Source: Acanthaster planci (Eukaryota; Echinodermata; Asteroidea; Valvatida; Acanthasteridae). From it: 60,000 nucleotides of DNA. The stretch lies in NCBI RefSeq assembly GCF_001949145.1, contig NW_019091388.1, positions 495,212 through 555,211 on the forward strand. Direction: 5' to 3'. Shown piece by piece: positions 12,560 to 22,961 of the stretch. Each line of letters opens with the position of its first letter. The first letter of the stretch is position 1. Under the pieces are notes generated by a model. The model had not been told where the DNA came from, made no database searches, and was given only the letters and a program-made list of their open reading frames with translations. The translations under genes were made by a program, and so were the position numbers.

Positions 12560-13880
12560 CACTGGTGTGCAGAGTCCACTCCGAGGGACGTACCTTTCCC
12601 CGAGAGAGAGAGCATCTGCTATGGAGTTGTCAACACCAGGAATGTGAGTCACCTGGAGGTCAATGTCATAATCCTGGGTCCGAAGGAATATCTGTCTCAT
12701 CAGGAGGCACAGGCAGGGTGAATGTGTGCATCCCTAGCGATTGATGTATGACACCACTGTGGAGTTGTCCGAGTGGATGAGGACTTATTTGCCTATGATG
12801 CTTGGGCAGAAAGCCTTCAGTGCATTGAATACGGCCTGAAGTTCCAGTATATTGATGTGACTCACTTGGAGCTGAAGGTCCCATAAACCCTAAACTGCAA
12901 TAGAAAGGCTCCCTAGCCCAGATGAGAAGTGTCCAAGGTTATAGCTATTTCGGGGTTCACTTTAGGGAAGGGAACTCCGAGAGAGAGGTGCTCCTTCCCT
13001 AACTGCCACTATAGATGGGGGCAGATGAAATATTATATGAGGACCTGGAGATTGATTGAGTCCCATTTTGGCCTGTAAAGCGCTAAGAGATGAAGTTGCA
13101 GTGGGCGCATGTACAGCCTGCAGAGGGGAATGAGATCCACCATGCTGGCCATCAAGCCAAGGAGACGGGGCCAGGCGCGGGCCAGAGCAGACTGCTCGGT
13201 AGAGAAGACTTTCACGTGGTCAAGAAGATTGCTGATGCGTTCGGTCATCAGTGAGATTATGCCTTGTTGAAGGTCGATAGATGCCCCTAGATACATTGGG
13301 TAATGCGTTGGGGTGAGATTTGACTTCCCGTGATTGATGATGAAGCCCAGTCAATTGTGATGACACAAGTAAGGCGGGTAGAAACCTCTGCTTTGTTGAA
13401 CGATCTGCCGATGATCAGCCAGTCGTCCACGTACTGGAACAGCATGATGTCCCACTTTCGAAGGTGAGCGGCGACTATCTTTGCAACCCTTGAGAACACT
13501 CACGGTGAGGTGGAGAGGCCGAAAGGGAGAGCCGTGAATTCGAAGAGGTTTCTGTTGTAGGTATTCGTAGCTTCGTGGGTGAAACGGAATGTGAAGGTAG
13601 GCATCCTTCAAGTCTATGGAAGAGGCCCAGCACGGTACCTGTAAAGATTAGGTGACTGTCCAAAGGGTCTCCATGCGGAATTTCTTCAGGCGGATAAAGC
13701 GGTGCAGAGGTTCGAGGTTGATAATAAATTGCCAGGTGTTGAGTTCCTTCTTTGGAATGAGGAAGAACATTGAAATGAAGCCCTTGTTCGCTTGAGATTT
13801 GGGAACTGGGTGGATAGCATGTTTCTGAAGGAGAGAGTCTATCTCAGACTCCAGTGCCAGTCGTTTGATTTGTCAATAGG
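12560..13880 (-). pseudogene. DIRS reverse transcriptase / RNase H, frameshifted
   Basis: Minus-strand pieces in RT order: LESEIDSLLQKHAI (fingers), FFLIPKK, DLKDAYLHIPFHP (motif A with catalytic Asp), LPFGLSTSP (motif B), and QYVDDWLII (motif C, 13422-13433). RNase H follows near 12818-12862 (INILELQAVFNALKAF) and HIPGVDNSIADALS near 12600. A DIRS-typical segment then reads YAFPLISLIPAVLSK and LLIAPFWP. Motifs A and B are in different frames, so an indel lies near 13540. Function in intact elements: copying the element RNA into DNA. Confidence 0.88.
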
Positions 13881-14340
13881 AACTGAAGTCGGACAGAGGA
13901 TAGATACGGACGTGAATTCAAGGGCGTATTCGTAAAGAATGGTCAACGAGAGTTGAAGTCCCCCGCCAACGGGTCTGAGATCGGCAGGTGGAGGCAAATC
14001 TGAATAGTCTGCGACGCCTACCCCCAGGAGGTCAGGGGTAGCGTGGCTCATTGGTTCTTCCTTTGAAGCTCCTCTGGGGTGGCTTGGTAAATCAAGAGGA
14101 GGATGGAAGGCCATGATTCGTCTGGTAACTGGGTTGACAAAAAGGGTGAAAGGAACCATAACTGCCCTGACGTGGAGGTCTGAAGGGTCGAGCTTGGCAA
14201 TCATCAGGACGGGATTGGCGAGGTGCAGCCGGAGTAGCTAGCGTTGGTGGCGTGGGGCCGCTCCGACGCATAGACTTGTGAGCCATGGCGATGTTAGGTG
14301 TTGCCCTCAGCAGCTTGTTGTCGGCCTGCGTCACCCGTTT
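13839..14340 (-). pseudogene. DIRS gag-like region
   Basis: Upstream of RT in the minus direction lie Pro-, Arg- and Ser-rich frames (for example PTPPTLATPAAPRQSRPDD within 14334-14092) of the kind that ends DIRS gag proteins. No zinc knuckle is visible. It is assigned by position and composition only. The 5' untranslated part up to the right ITR (14340-14999) has no recognisable domain. Confidence 0.45.
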
Positions 14341-14998
14341 GGAATGCAGGGGAACTGGGATGCAGAAGTGTTGCGCCTAGAACCAGCAAGCAGGGGAAAA
14401 ATTCACCACGGAGTGCAGTGCCACTCTGCATTATCGTTGACTACGATGCTTCTGTGTTACATTGAATAACTGAGCATATGGATATCGCACGCACTGCAGC
14501 ACTGCATTGCCAGCCGGGATTAGCCGCGGGATCACAAGTTTAGCAAGATGCCACTCAATCCTCCGCAGACCGACTCCTGTCGGTCTATAGAGGTCACGGA
14601 ATTCGCAACACTCGCACTTCCCCATGAATCCCAACAAACCCACAGTCGCCTCATTGACGCTACAAATATGCCAAGGAAAAAGGGGGACTGCAGTATTAGA
14701 TCGCTTGCACCGCCTCACGGGACTCCCAACAACCCCAGGGTCACCCCGTTGACCCTATGTATCGCTTGGTAGTAATCACGTAGAGTCAACAATCTATAAA
14801 ATGCACACACATGAGAAGAGAAAATATACCACCAAAACAAGAAAATATACACATTAACTCAGAAATATAGAATGTACTTTTATTACAATACGTTACGGTT
14901 TGATTAGAATATCACAAAGGTGTGGAGCGAAACGGAAAGTTGATAAACTCTAAAATGTCAAAAAGACACGTCTGTTTAGAATCATCCAAGGAAAAGAA

Positions 14999-15118
14999 GG
15001 ACGAACATGGCGGTCATTCTGCTATGCATCATGGGACTAGAGGGTGCACTATGGTTCATCAGAAGTTTTAGCGAATTGAATCAGATGCAAAGGAATTTAC
15101 ATATTTAGCAACTGTTTA
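14999..15118. repeat. DIRS inverted terminal repeat, right
   Basis: Counterpart of 10743-10860 on the other strand: ACGAACATGGCGGTCATTCT through TTTAGCAACTGTTT. It is followed by about 20 bp of outer end that pairs with the internal complementary region. Confidence 0.9.
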
Positions 15119-15202
15119 GGGTAGGTTGAAAGAAGACCAAACAATCTGTTCCAGCTTGAAACAGGAAGAAAGTATTTCCCCGAGCCATTTATAAGTATTT
15201 AT

Positions 15203-16161
15203 CAGTGTTGGAGTACTCTTACTCGTACTCAAGTATAACTCGAGTACGCCAGAGTACTCAGCCCATACTCAATTATCAGTACTCAAAAATTAATTGTATT
15301 TGGCCCATACTTGATTCTTTGTACTCAGATTTTGGGTACACTTAACCCTCAGGTACTCAGTACTCGACCCTTGTACTCAAGAAAAAGAATTCACTTTTTT
15401 ATCAATAGCGGTGTTGAGCGGAGATTTCAAAGCTCAACCTTGAACATAACACAATGCGAAACAGTACTTTCACTCTGTAGTCTTTAACACGCACAAACTG
15501 CTTACTGTGTCCTGGGTACAAGGAGCCTTTCTGCTAGTCTAGTTTCTGCCTCCCCAGCTTTTGCTATAGGAAATTGTAGCGCTGATATGAGCCGAGTTCA
15601 TTCTCCGTGAGAGTTGCATTATTTGCCACTGTGAACACACATGGATTGACACTGACAGAGGTTTTGTTTCACTTTTGTGTAGCTTTTTCATAGTTGAATT
15701 CGTCTGTGATTTCAGATATGCGAGTTTTGTCCTAACCTATTGCACTTTACTTTTTCTCTTTGCAATTCTTAGACACAGGCTGTCAAGTTATCCATGATTT
15801 TTTTTTCCCATTTTAATGAAAACACTCAGTGAACACAAAACGACAGAGAATTCATTGATGTGTCAATATGTAAACATTTTTGCACACATAAAAGTTGAAA
15901 GTGTAAATTACTTGGTAAAGGTGATTGTTGTATGTTTATGGTGTGTTTGTTCAAGTAATATACATACATGTATGTGTTTTTGGTATTGTAAATGTACATG
16001 TTGGGTACTCAGACTCGACCCAGTACTCAGCTCTGAATGCGCTCATTCTCAATGCTTTGGACTCAGACTTGTCACCAGAGTAGTTGTACTTGGTCCAAGA
16101 CTTGGCACCTAATGTATTCAGAGTACTCTGTACTCGGATATGAGGACTAACTCCATCATTG
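15203..16161. mobile_element. Non-autonomous hAT-like element with 8-bp target duplication
   Basis: 959-bp element starting CAGTGTTGGAGTACT and ending with the reverse complement of CAATGATGGAGTTAGT, imperfect terminal inverted repeats of hAT type. It is flanked by GTATTTAT (15195-15202) and GTATTTAA (16162-16169), a 7-of-8 match and the 8-bp duplication length made by hAT transposases. Both ends are filled with GTACTC/GAGTAC repeats, many near TIR ends as subterminal motifs. No transposase ORF. It sits 64 bp from the DIRS right end. Confidence 0.85.
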
Positions 16162-16980
16162 GTATTTAATGCATTTACACGCACAGTATCTTGCAAGTTT
16201 TTAAATCATGCACAATTTGTGGATGATTTTTATTGTCATATGATTGATATTGGTTGAAAAAAAATTGACTGCGAAAAAAAATCAGCACCACCAGCACAAG
16301 TTCCACACTGTCAGGCAAAGATTACGCTTTTTAAGTGCACATTCCACACCATACCTGTTCAAAGCATCCCATGCTCAATGGGTGGGTTCAAGTAGCTTCC
16401 ACCAATCAACTTGGATTTAACCTCATCCACACAGTCTCATTTGTTGAGCAAAATACATGCATGGCTATCCCAGGTCACGTTTGCCTGGTGGACGCTACTC
16501 ACCCACAATGAGTCCACTCAATGGGTTACATGACCTCCAGAAATGGACATACATATACCAGAACTACCATTGCATGATGAAACATACCCAGACATTTGGT
16601 ATATACATACATGTAGTTAAATTTATAACCAATCCCGTGGTGGGCACCAGTGCTGACTGAACTTTTCCTGACTAAAAGCACCTAATGCATCAGATTATTT
16701 GACATTGACAGTAAACTCTTACAAGGTCCCTCCATGTATATTGACACTAAAGGTCACCTGACAGGTATCAACTACATTGTAACCGGCTACCTCATGATGA
16801 CCAAGATGACCAACCAAGATGATGCCCCTGTTTTCAGAAACAGCTCTGACTGACTGCTACATGTATATACATGTATGCGGTTTGAATGAAATTTAAATGC
16901 ACATGTATTGAAGACATTCAGAGTAGACTGGTGGTAAATGTAAGGTGCCCAGGCCAATTACAGTATCCATGGAATCTTAC
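16162..16980. other. ARID3 last intron, segment next to exon 16981
   Basis: Intron DNA with the small inverted repeat at 16375-16515 and several ACATGTA motifs. A minus-strand open stretch at about 16728-16860 has no recognisable product and was rejected as an exon. Nothing else seen. Confidence 0.6.
16375..16515. repeat. Imperfect inverted repeat
   Basis: The segment CTCAATGGGTGGGTTCAAGT through CTTCCACC (16375-16404) is an imperfect reverse complement of GGTGGACGCTACTCACCCAC through AATGAG (about 16487-16513), around 80 bp of spacer. Possibly a small foldback element; target duplication not found. Confidence 0.4.
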
Positions 16981-17199
16981 CGTGATTACTTGTGACTTTG
17001 ATATGTGCAGCAGGAGGCACCATCTGGTGCTGCTGTTGCTGCAGCAGGTAGCGATGGTGCTGCTCATCAGTCAACAGAGGGCGCTTTGGTGGTGGTGTGA
17101 GTGGCTCCTCATAGAGGGCATGCTTCATAGGGTGTTTAGCCATCCGTGGCTGCATAAATGATCTGGAGAATGGAAAATCCCTGGCGTCACGTTCTTCTT
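16981..17199 (-). CDS. ARID3 (dri): ARID3 exon: linker and REKLES-alpha-like segment
   Basis: 219-nt exon: EEERDARDFPFSRSFMQ, PRMAKHPMKHALYEEPL, TPPPKRPLLTDEQHHRYLL, then a Gln-rich QQQQHQMVPPAAHIKVTSNH. The order EP..PPxK+..L..DEQ.R.LQQ....M......I+V aligns with the REKLES-alpha half of ARID3 proteins, although the eponymous REKLES string itself is not preserved. That alignment is my inference from remembered family pattern, not a computed one. Acceptor CATGTCTCCAACAG/AAGAAG; donor AATCACG/GTAAGA; phase one base over, which the 8.2-kb exon completes to Ala. The Gln run is interrupted by His and is short. Acceptor choice could shift by one Glu because the first bases repeat AAG. Confidence 0.9.
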
Positions 17200-17394
17200 C
17201 TGTTGGAGACATGAAGACAGAAATACGTCACGTTCACAGATCTTGACCATTTTTTAAATTTTCCATGGTGCAAGAGGAGCAGTTTTAAAAAAATCAAATT
17301 TAGTTTCCTTTCTGGCTGTGTCAACTTTAAATTGAGGGGATTTTTAAAAATTTCCTCCATTTTTCTCCTATACTTAAAAAATCCAAAAGCTTAC

Positions 17395-17615
17395 CAAATT
17401 CTGGCGAGTCCCTAACATTGTGCGGAATGACTGATGGGTGGGGTATCATGGTGGGCAGGGTAGGCGAATGCGGTGACAGCCCAAAACCAGTTGCATTGGT
17501 GGTGTAGACTTGCCTACGACCTTCACGCCGGTTACCATCAATGGCAGCTTGCAGCTCCGATGGAGTACTCAACTTGCGCTTCTCACATTCAAAGGGGTAC
17601 AGATACTTCATATAT
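17395..17615 (-). CDS. ARID3 (dri): ARID3 exon: end of extended ARID plus linker
   Basis: 221-nt exon. It opens by completing Gln, then YMKYLYPFECEKRKLSTP, SELQAAIDGNRREGRRQ, the C-terminal helix of the extended ARID that distinguishes ARID3 from other ARID families. It continues into a linker VYTTNATGFGLSPHSPTL, PTMIPHPSVIPHNVRDSPEF, rich in Pro, Ser and His and predicted disordered by composition. Acceptor TGTCTACCAG/ATATATG; donor AATTTG/GTAAGC. It ends one base into a Glu codon. The next intron is only 195 bp, so this and the following exon were probably one functional block. The linker is less conserved, so the exon is assigned mainly by its first 35 residues. Confidence 0.96.
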
Positions 17616-17789
17616 CTGGTAGACAGTAACATAAAGTAACATTCTCAGTCATCAGCCTCCTTTTTCCTTGGATACTGAATTCCTCATTGGCATATGTTGC
17701 TACCAGCCAGAAAATGCTATCCAGGCAGTATTGTAGCATAAGCATGAGTAAACATTGCACTTCTAGATGAGAACAAAGAGACATACCAG

Positions 17790-18030
17790 GGGCCAATTTC
17801 ATAGAGCTGCTTTAAGCACAAAATTTGCTTAAGCGTGAAAAAACCAGCTTGACAAATCAGGTTACCAGCCAAATCTCCATGTGATATATATTGTTTTGGA
17901 ATGGTATTCACCTGTCTTTTGGTTAGTATGACAATCACATAGATTTTGAGCTGGTAACCTTTGTTTTTTAAGCAAGTTGTTTTTGCACTTAAGCAAATTT
18001 TGTGCTTAAGCAGCTCTATGAAATTGGCCC
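17790..18030. mobile_element. Hairpin MITE with CAG direct flanks
   Basis: 241-bp foldback element with terminal inverted repeats of about 46 bp. The left end reads GGGCCAATTTCATAGAGCTG and continues into CTTAAGCACAAAATTTGCTTAAGC-type text; the right end is its near-perfect complement. It is bounded by CAG on both sides (17787-17789, 18031-18033), a likely 3-bp target duplication. This end sequence is, to my knowledge, a common dispersed repeat in sea star and related genomes. It lies 175 bp upstream of the exon starting at 17615 on the minus strand. Confidence 0.88.
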
Positions 18031-18195
18031 CAGTTCTTAACCCATAGTATGAGTACATGGAATTGTTTGCATACAAATACATTTCATGAGAATGAGTACG
18101 GGCACTGCAACTCTGTTTTTAGGGTTCTTTACTTGAGTTGACCCAGTTCAGATAAATATTCTATCTACAGGATGTGACACTCACAGATAATTGTA

Positions 18196-18262
18196 GGGGG
18201 TTATTCAAGCCCAGGCTAGTGCGTATCTATCACCTGCTCTTCCAATGAGCTAATTGCCAAAA
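18196..18262 (-). repeat. tRNA-derived SINE-like unit
   Basis: On the minus strand TTAGCTCATTGGAAGAGC (18236-18253) resembles a tRNA A box. GGGCTTGAATAACCC (18198-18212) resembles a B box with one extra base. The spacing is tRNA-like. No clean cloverleaf is seen, so a SINE or tRNA pseudogene is more likely than a gene. Confidence 0.38.
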
Positions 18263-19148
18263 TTTCTGATGAGCTATGTAAGGTTGACTAAAGTGGGACT
18301 TAAACCTAAGGCATATAAGCTGCCAGTCAATTTCTCCTAAACGCACGCACACTGCCTTTCCATAGGCTCTGGTAACACTTTTCTTTTGAGTTTACTTGGG
18401 ATGAGATTTTGTTGCGACTGTGACATAGGGTCACCATTACTGAGTGAACACAGTGTGTACATATAGGAAGGTACCAACTTTTGATTGTGGTAGTAACTAC
18501 CCACAATGCTAAACAATTCCCAATATGTTATGAAGGATTACCCATTAGTACAGTCTTTCAAGAAGGCAGTGGATGTGAATGAAACTATCAACTGCCTCTG
18601 CTCAACTACTATACATTGTACAACTTCTATTAGTTGCAAGTTCTGTCTGTAAGATCCCAATACTTTTATTGCAATGGTTATGGTAGGCTTAATGCTTACA
18701 AGTACACTCTCTATGACATAGGAATCACGAATAAGCATGCTTTTGTGTACTTAACAGTACAATGCAATTGGACCGATTCCAACACAAATGCTGACTTCAA
18801 ATCTATACACATGCTGTGGTATCTTAAAATATTGTGTAAATATGGTGACCATGTCATAAATTCCACTCTTGTAATGGCAGAGGCCAGGATCTTCATGGCA
18901 TCTGCTGAAGTAGCAAATCATTCTTGTTTCAATTAAGTGACTACAAACACGTTCTTGAATTTACTCAAACTCTGTGACTCAAACTTTACATGGACTCTTC
19001 AAGAACAGAGCTTTGTTTGAAACAAAAAGCCAACTTTACTTAGCAAAGAAAAATTTTGGTCACTGAAAGAGTGACTGTGTATTAAAAAACCATTTTAACC
19101 TTGAAAGTCTGACTGAATTGATCAAACACTGCATGGGAGGGTACTGAA

Positions 19149-19166
19149 ATACAGTACGTACTGTAT
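19149..19166. repeat. 18-bp perfect palindrome
   Basis: ATACAGTACGTACTGTAT is its own reverse complement. It is adjacent to a TACATGTACATGTATGTA run. It could be part of the general palindromic 8-mer pattern of this genome. Confidence 0.6.
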
Positions 19167-22100
19167 GTACAGTACATGTACATGTATGTATATGATCAAC
19201 ATACCAACTGATACTGACACACAGCCATGCATCTGATTGATGGATGCAGTGAAAATTTCACCGAAGTGTCTTTCATTCATGTACATATATTTTTCAAACT
19301 AATGACAAATTCTTGATTTCCTGTTTGGTACATGAAGGGCAATGCAATAGATGCCAGTGGTGTCATTCCGTGGTACAGTTTGTCAGCCTCATCATTTCCA
19401 CCATAGTAGGATGGTGATGGGAGGAGTCAGGAGCAGGTGGGAGAGGGCGGCAGTTGTCAGAAAAGACAATCACTGGAGTAGGTTTGGGCTTTTGGCAGTG
19501 ATATAGTTAAGCTTACTTCAGACCAAGTCTGAGCCTAGCTGAGCTCACTGAGTTTGAGCCGAGTCACAAGAAGAAGTCCACTCAAGTGCAGACTTGATTA
19601 GGGTTTGGACTCATCAAGTCCTGCATTACTGGTTTTGGGGTTTGGATTCTTAGGGTTTCGTGGACTTGAGATTATTGTTATTGGTTGTTGGTTTGGGATT
19701 TTGGGAGTGTGCGTTTTTCTTTTGATAAAAGTTTTGGTATGCCATACAAATATACCTGAAATTAGGGTATTTGAGAAATACATGTATAAGCATGATGTCA
19801 TAAAAACTACATGTATTTCATTTTTTAAAGACATACAGCAAAGTCTGATAACATAATGAAGTCGGTCAGTTGACATGAACTAAGCCAGCTGTTGCAATTG
19901 AACCATTGTATCTTTAGATGCCGTCCATGTCTCTCCATGCACAAAGAGAAGACTCTCTCGGAGGTACAAACACATTTCATTTTCCATTTTGTACACTACA
20001 CCAAGTTTTAGATATAATTGAATGGAATTATACAATGTACTTGGTGGGGCAACAAAAACTGCCTCAGGGGCTTCTCAATCACAGCTCCACTCCTCACATG
20101 GTCTCGTGGATTCTGAAGTATGTATTTACTGTTCTTTCCACTAGTTAAATTTGTGTCTGTGAAGGGCCATGTTGCGTGACAACAACACTACACTACAAAG
20201 GACATGTACAAAGGATGTCTGGGGATTTTTTTTTCAATACAAAAATTATTGCATATTCAGAAAGATAGATGTACCCAACATTCATAAAAATGCCACAATA
20301 AATCCTATGCAATAACTGCATAGAGACTTACCGGTACACTCTGTCCTTGTGCCTCTGGCAAAACTTACATGTACATGTAAAGTCAGCTTGGATCAGAGAT
20401 CTTAAGTTCTTTGTATTTTCTTGGATTACCCATAATAAATATTTACCAATTTACTGTCTACACTCTACGTGCATTACAGAGTGAACATAGAAAGTACAAG
20501 TTCTAATGCTCAACTTCACAGGAAAAAAGTACAGAAGTCAAGATAAGTTTGCACACCCACACTGTCTCACTTTAACGGTTTTTGAGATATTCTAAAACTG
20601 GCACTTCATACAGGTGATTATTTGCTTTTAGTCATCTGGCCAGAAATGTTGAGACAAGTCATCAGGCTAAGGAGGTTGAGTCAAATCAAGTCACAGTGCA
20701 GTCATCTATATATAAAGTGTCATGTGAAACTTGTTACCCTAGGCAACTGATATTTTCCACTCATAATATGTACAGACAAGCAGAGAAAAGACAATTAATG
20801 TGTGGAACTTCCAATGTGATTAGCCAACTTCACCAACTTCATAATGACCACCTATCGGTAACAACCATGTCTGATACAGTGTACAAAATGTGAGCTGGGG
20901 TACAGAACATGGCGTATTCAGCAAGGTGATGATTGTATGCTATCACTTTAATCTGCTTCTGTCCAAAGAAACATTGATTTGCAACAGCAGTTTACCAGCC
21001 GAAAAGGTTACACAAAGCAGATTGCTTCGTTTCCCTCCTTCTTACATCATACAAAGCAAGCCAATACGGTACTTACATCTGCAGTACATACATGCACATT
21101 TATGCACATGAATTTTGACTCTACACAAAATACTGCGAAAGATGATGTACCACAATCCAAAAAAAAGATCAAACAGTTTCTACGACAAGTGAAATTTTTC
21201 CCCCCCATTTTTTTCTATGTTTATTTGTATTGGTTTTTTTTGGGGGGGGGGTTAAGTGGATTCTGCCATCAAGATGGCTGTGGCTAATACTGGCAATGAG
21301 ACTCAGCTTCCCATCCAGATGTTCCACATGATTAGCCATTCATAATTGCTCAATTATTGATAATAATAAAGTCCTCGCTCATGTTTTAGTGCCTCAATTT
21401 ACAGAGGAATATTCAAGCCATGGTGACATGTATCCGTTATTGTGTTTTGTGAAATAAAATGCTGGCTTATGAATGTCATATGGCCCTCAACTTTACAAGT
21501 ATCGTTTTTATAGCAGTTGCATTATCAGCGGTTGAATGCTTGCGACTATACACAATTACAGCAAAACAAGACCATTTCAGACCACTCTAATAACACGTGT
21601 CAGACATTTCAGCGATGAATACCTGTATAGTGCAATGCCTTTGAATAAATTCTTGCCACTCAATGCCAGAGCCACTCAGTGGTTTTTTTGATGAACTCTT
21701 TGATCCAGAACCAAGAAAATTGGGATAAAGTGGTTTTCTGCACCCACAACTGACAGTAAACTTCATCTGGCTAGTACAAATCACCATAAACAGGCATGGC
21801 TGGAATAAAATAAAGCAACATTCTTGATGTACACACAAGATCCATGCATCAGAGAATAAATGTTGACTATGCTTTACTCCAAATTGACAGCATTTTACAA
21901 TGAACCACAAAAACCTCCCTCTCCCAAACATTTGCATGTACTTTTCAAAATGTTGAAAAAAGTTTTATGGAATCACCTCCTCACAAATGTTTCTGATCTG
22001 TAAATATTCCACAGTAAGACACAGCTAAATGAGAGCAACAGATGCCTTGGTAAAGAACTGTAAAGAACAGAGGCCTTGGAAAAAAGAAAGTACTTGAACA

Positions 22101-22212
22101 GAAGAATAAACAAGCTTGACATAACTGGCTTCCCTAGCCAATGCAGTCTTTTTCCATTTCAAACTGTTATTACCCATGTATCCCCTCTCAATCCTGCCCC
22201 CGCCCCCAAAAG

Positions 22213-22380
22213 TTAAGGCTATTTCACACCAGACAAATCTTAGGATTGATTCAAGGTTGACGTAGGGTTGAAAACCACCAGAGCGTTTCACATTTGAAAT
22301 TTTTCAACCTACAACTTACCCCAAGCTAACCCCATCGAGGCTTGGCTTCAACCTGTCTCTGGACCAGGGTCAAGATTTCC
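22213..22380 (+). repeat. Dispersed repeat family B, copy 1
   Basis: Begins TTAAGGCTATTTCACACC and shares with 34524-34803 the order TTTCACAC..GACA, GGTTGA repeats, TTCACATTTGAAA..TTTCAACC, and TGGACCAGGGT. Non-coding; probably one end of a MITE family. Right end not resolved. Confidence 0.55.
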
Positions 22381-22893
22381 CCCCCCCCTGGACAAAACTC
22401 TCAACAGACATGGACTGGTGGGCTCAGCAAGATTAAGTTTGAGTGTGGTAAACTTTTTCCAGTCCACCACTGCATATCATTTTTGTATTTTCATTTGTGG
22501 TTCTGAAGCCAAACAAGCTTAAGAAACAAAATCAAATTTCGGACACCTGTTGACATTTTGGCAGGCTATGAAGAGGATCACTAGGAATTTCTAAGCATTC
22601 ATATGATGGCCGAAACAGTAGTTTACAGGGGACGTCTGGATGATGCAATACATACATGTAAACACAGCACTTTACAAATATTTGCCCTTAACGGTAACTG
22701 TAAAAGATTCAAGTGTAAACTATTCTCTGGGTTACATTCACCCTGGGTGAAGTGAATTTGGTCTGCATGAAATGAGTTAGAAAAAATGCAGGGTTAAACA
22801 TGGGGTTAGAAAATAAAAATAATTCAAACCAGGGTGACGTAAGTTTGCTGAGGGTTTAATTTATCAACCCAACCCAAGTAGCTCCAGTGAGGA

Positions 22894-22961
22894 ATTTTAC
22901 TCAGGGTCTGAACTACTAGACAAAAAAAATTCTGTCTAGTAGTTCAGACCCTGAGTAAAAT
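22894..22961. repeat. 29-bp perfect stem-loop
   Basis: Arms 22894-22922 and 22933-22961 are exact reverse complements over 29 bp, with a 10-nt A-rich loop. The stem contains CAGGGTCTGAACTACTAG. It has the size of a pre-miRNA hairpin but is perfectly paired, so it might equally be a recent template-switch inversion. It lies in the ARID3 intron, about 0.5 kb from the end of the 23463 exon. Confidence 0.9.

Larger units (their letters stand above)
10701..15138 (-). mobile_element. DIRS-type tyrosine-recombinase retroelement, structurally complete, ORFs decayed
   Basis: About 4.4-kb element in minus orientation, in the last ARID3 intron and same sense as the gene. From 5' to 3' on the minus strand it has a gag-like Pro/Arg-rich region, reverse transcriptase with YVDD (13422-13433), RNase H, a DIRS-specific connection region, then a tyrosine recombinase. 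It carries inverted terminal repeats (10743-10860, about 14999-15118) and an internal complementary region (10929-11003) matching both outer ends. This trio is diagnostic of DIRS elements, which integrate through a recombinase and leave no target duplication. Multiple frameshifts break RT and recombinase, so the copy is not expected to be autonomous. GC is higher than the flanks. An alternative (Ngaro, PAT) is less likely because those carry split direct repeats. Confidence 0.93.

Noticed and set aside
16728-16860. Minus-strand open stretch (RGIILVGHLGHHEVAGYN, then TFSVNIHGGTL) considered as the REKLES-beta exon
   Set aside because: Poor acceptor, no match to the signature, and superseded by the clear exon at 8094-8251.
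21238-21252. Poly-G run, and similar C or G homopolymers at 22380, 36187 and 48858
   Set aside because: Simple homopolymers of the kind that also cause assembly length errors; no function inferred.
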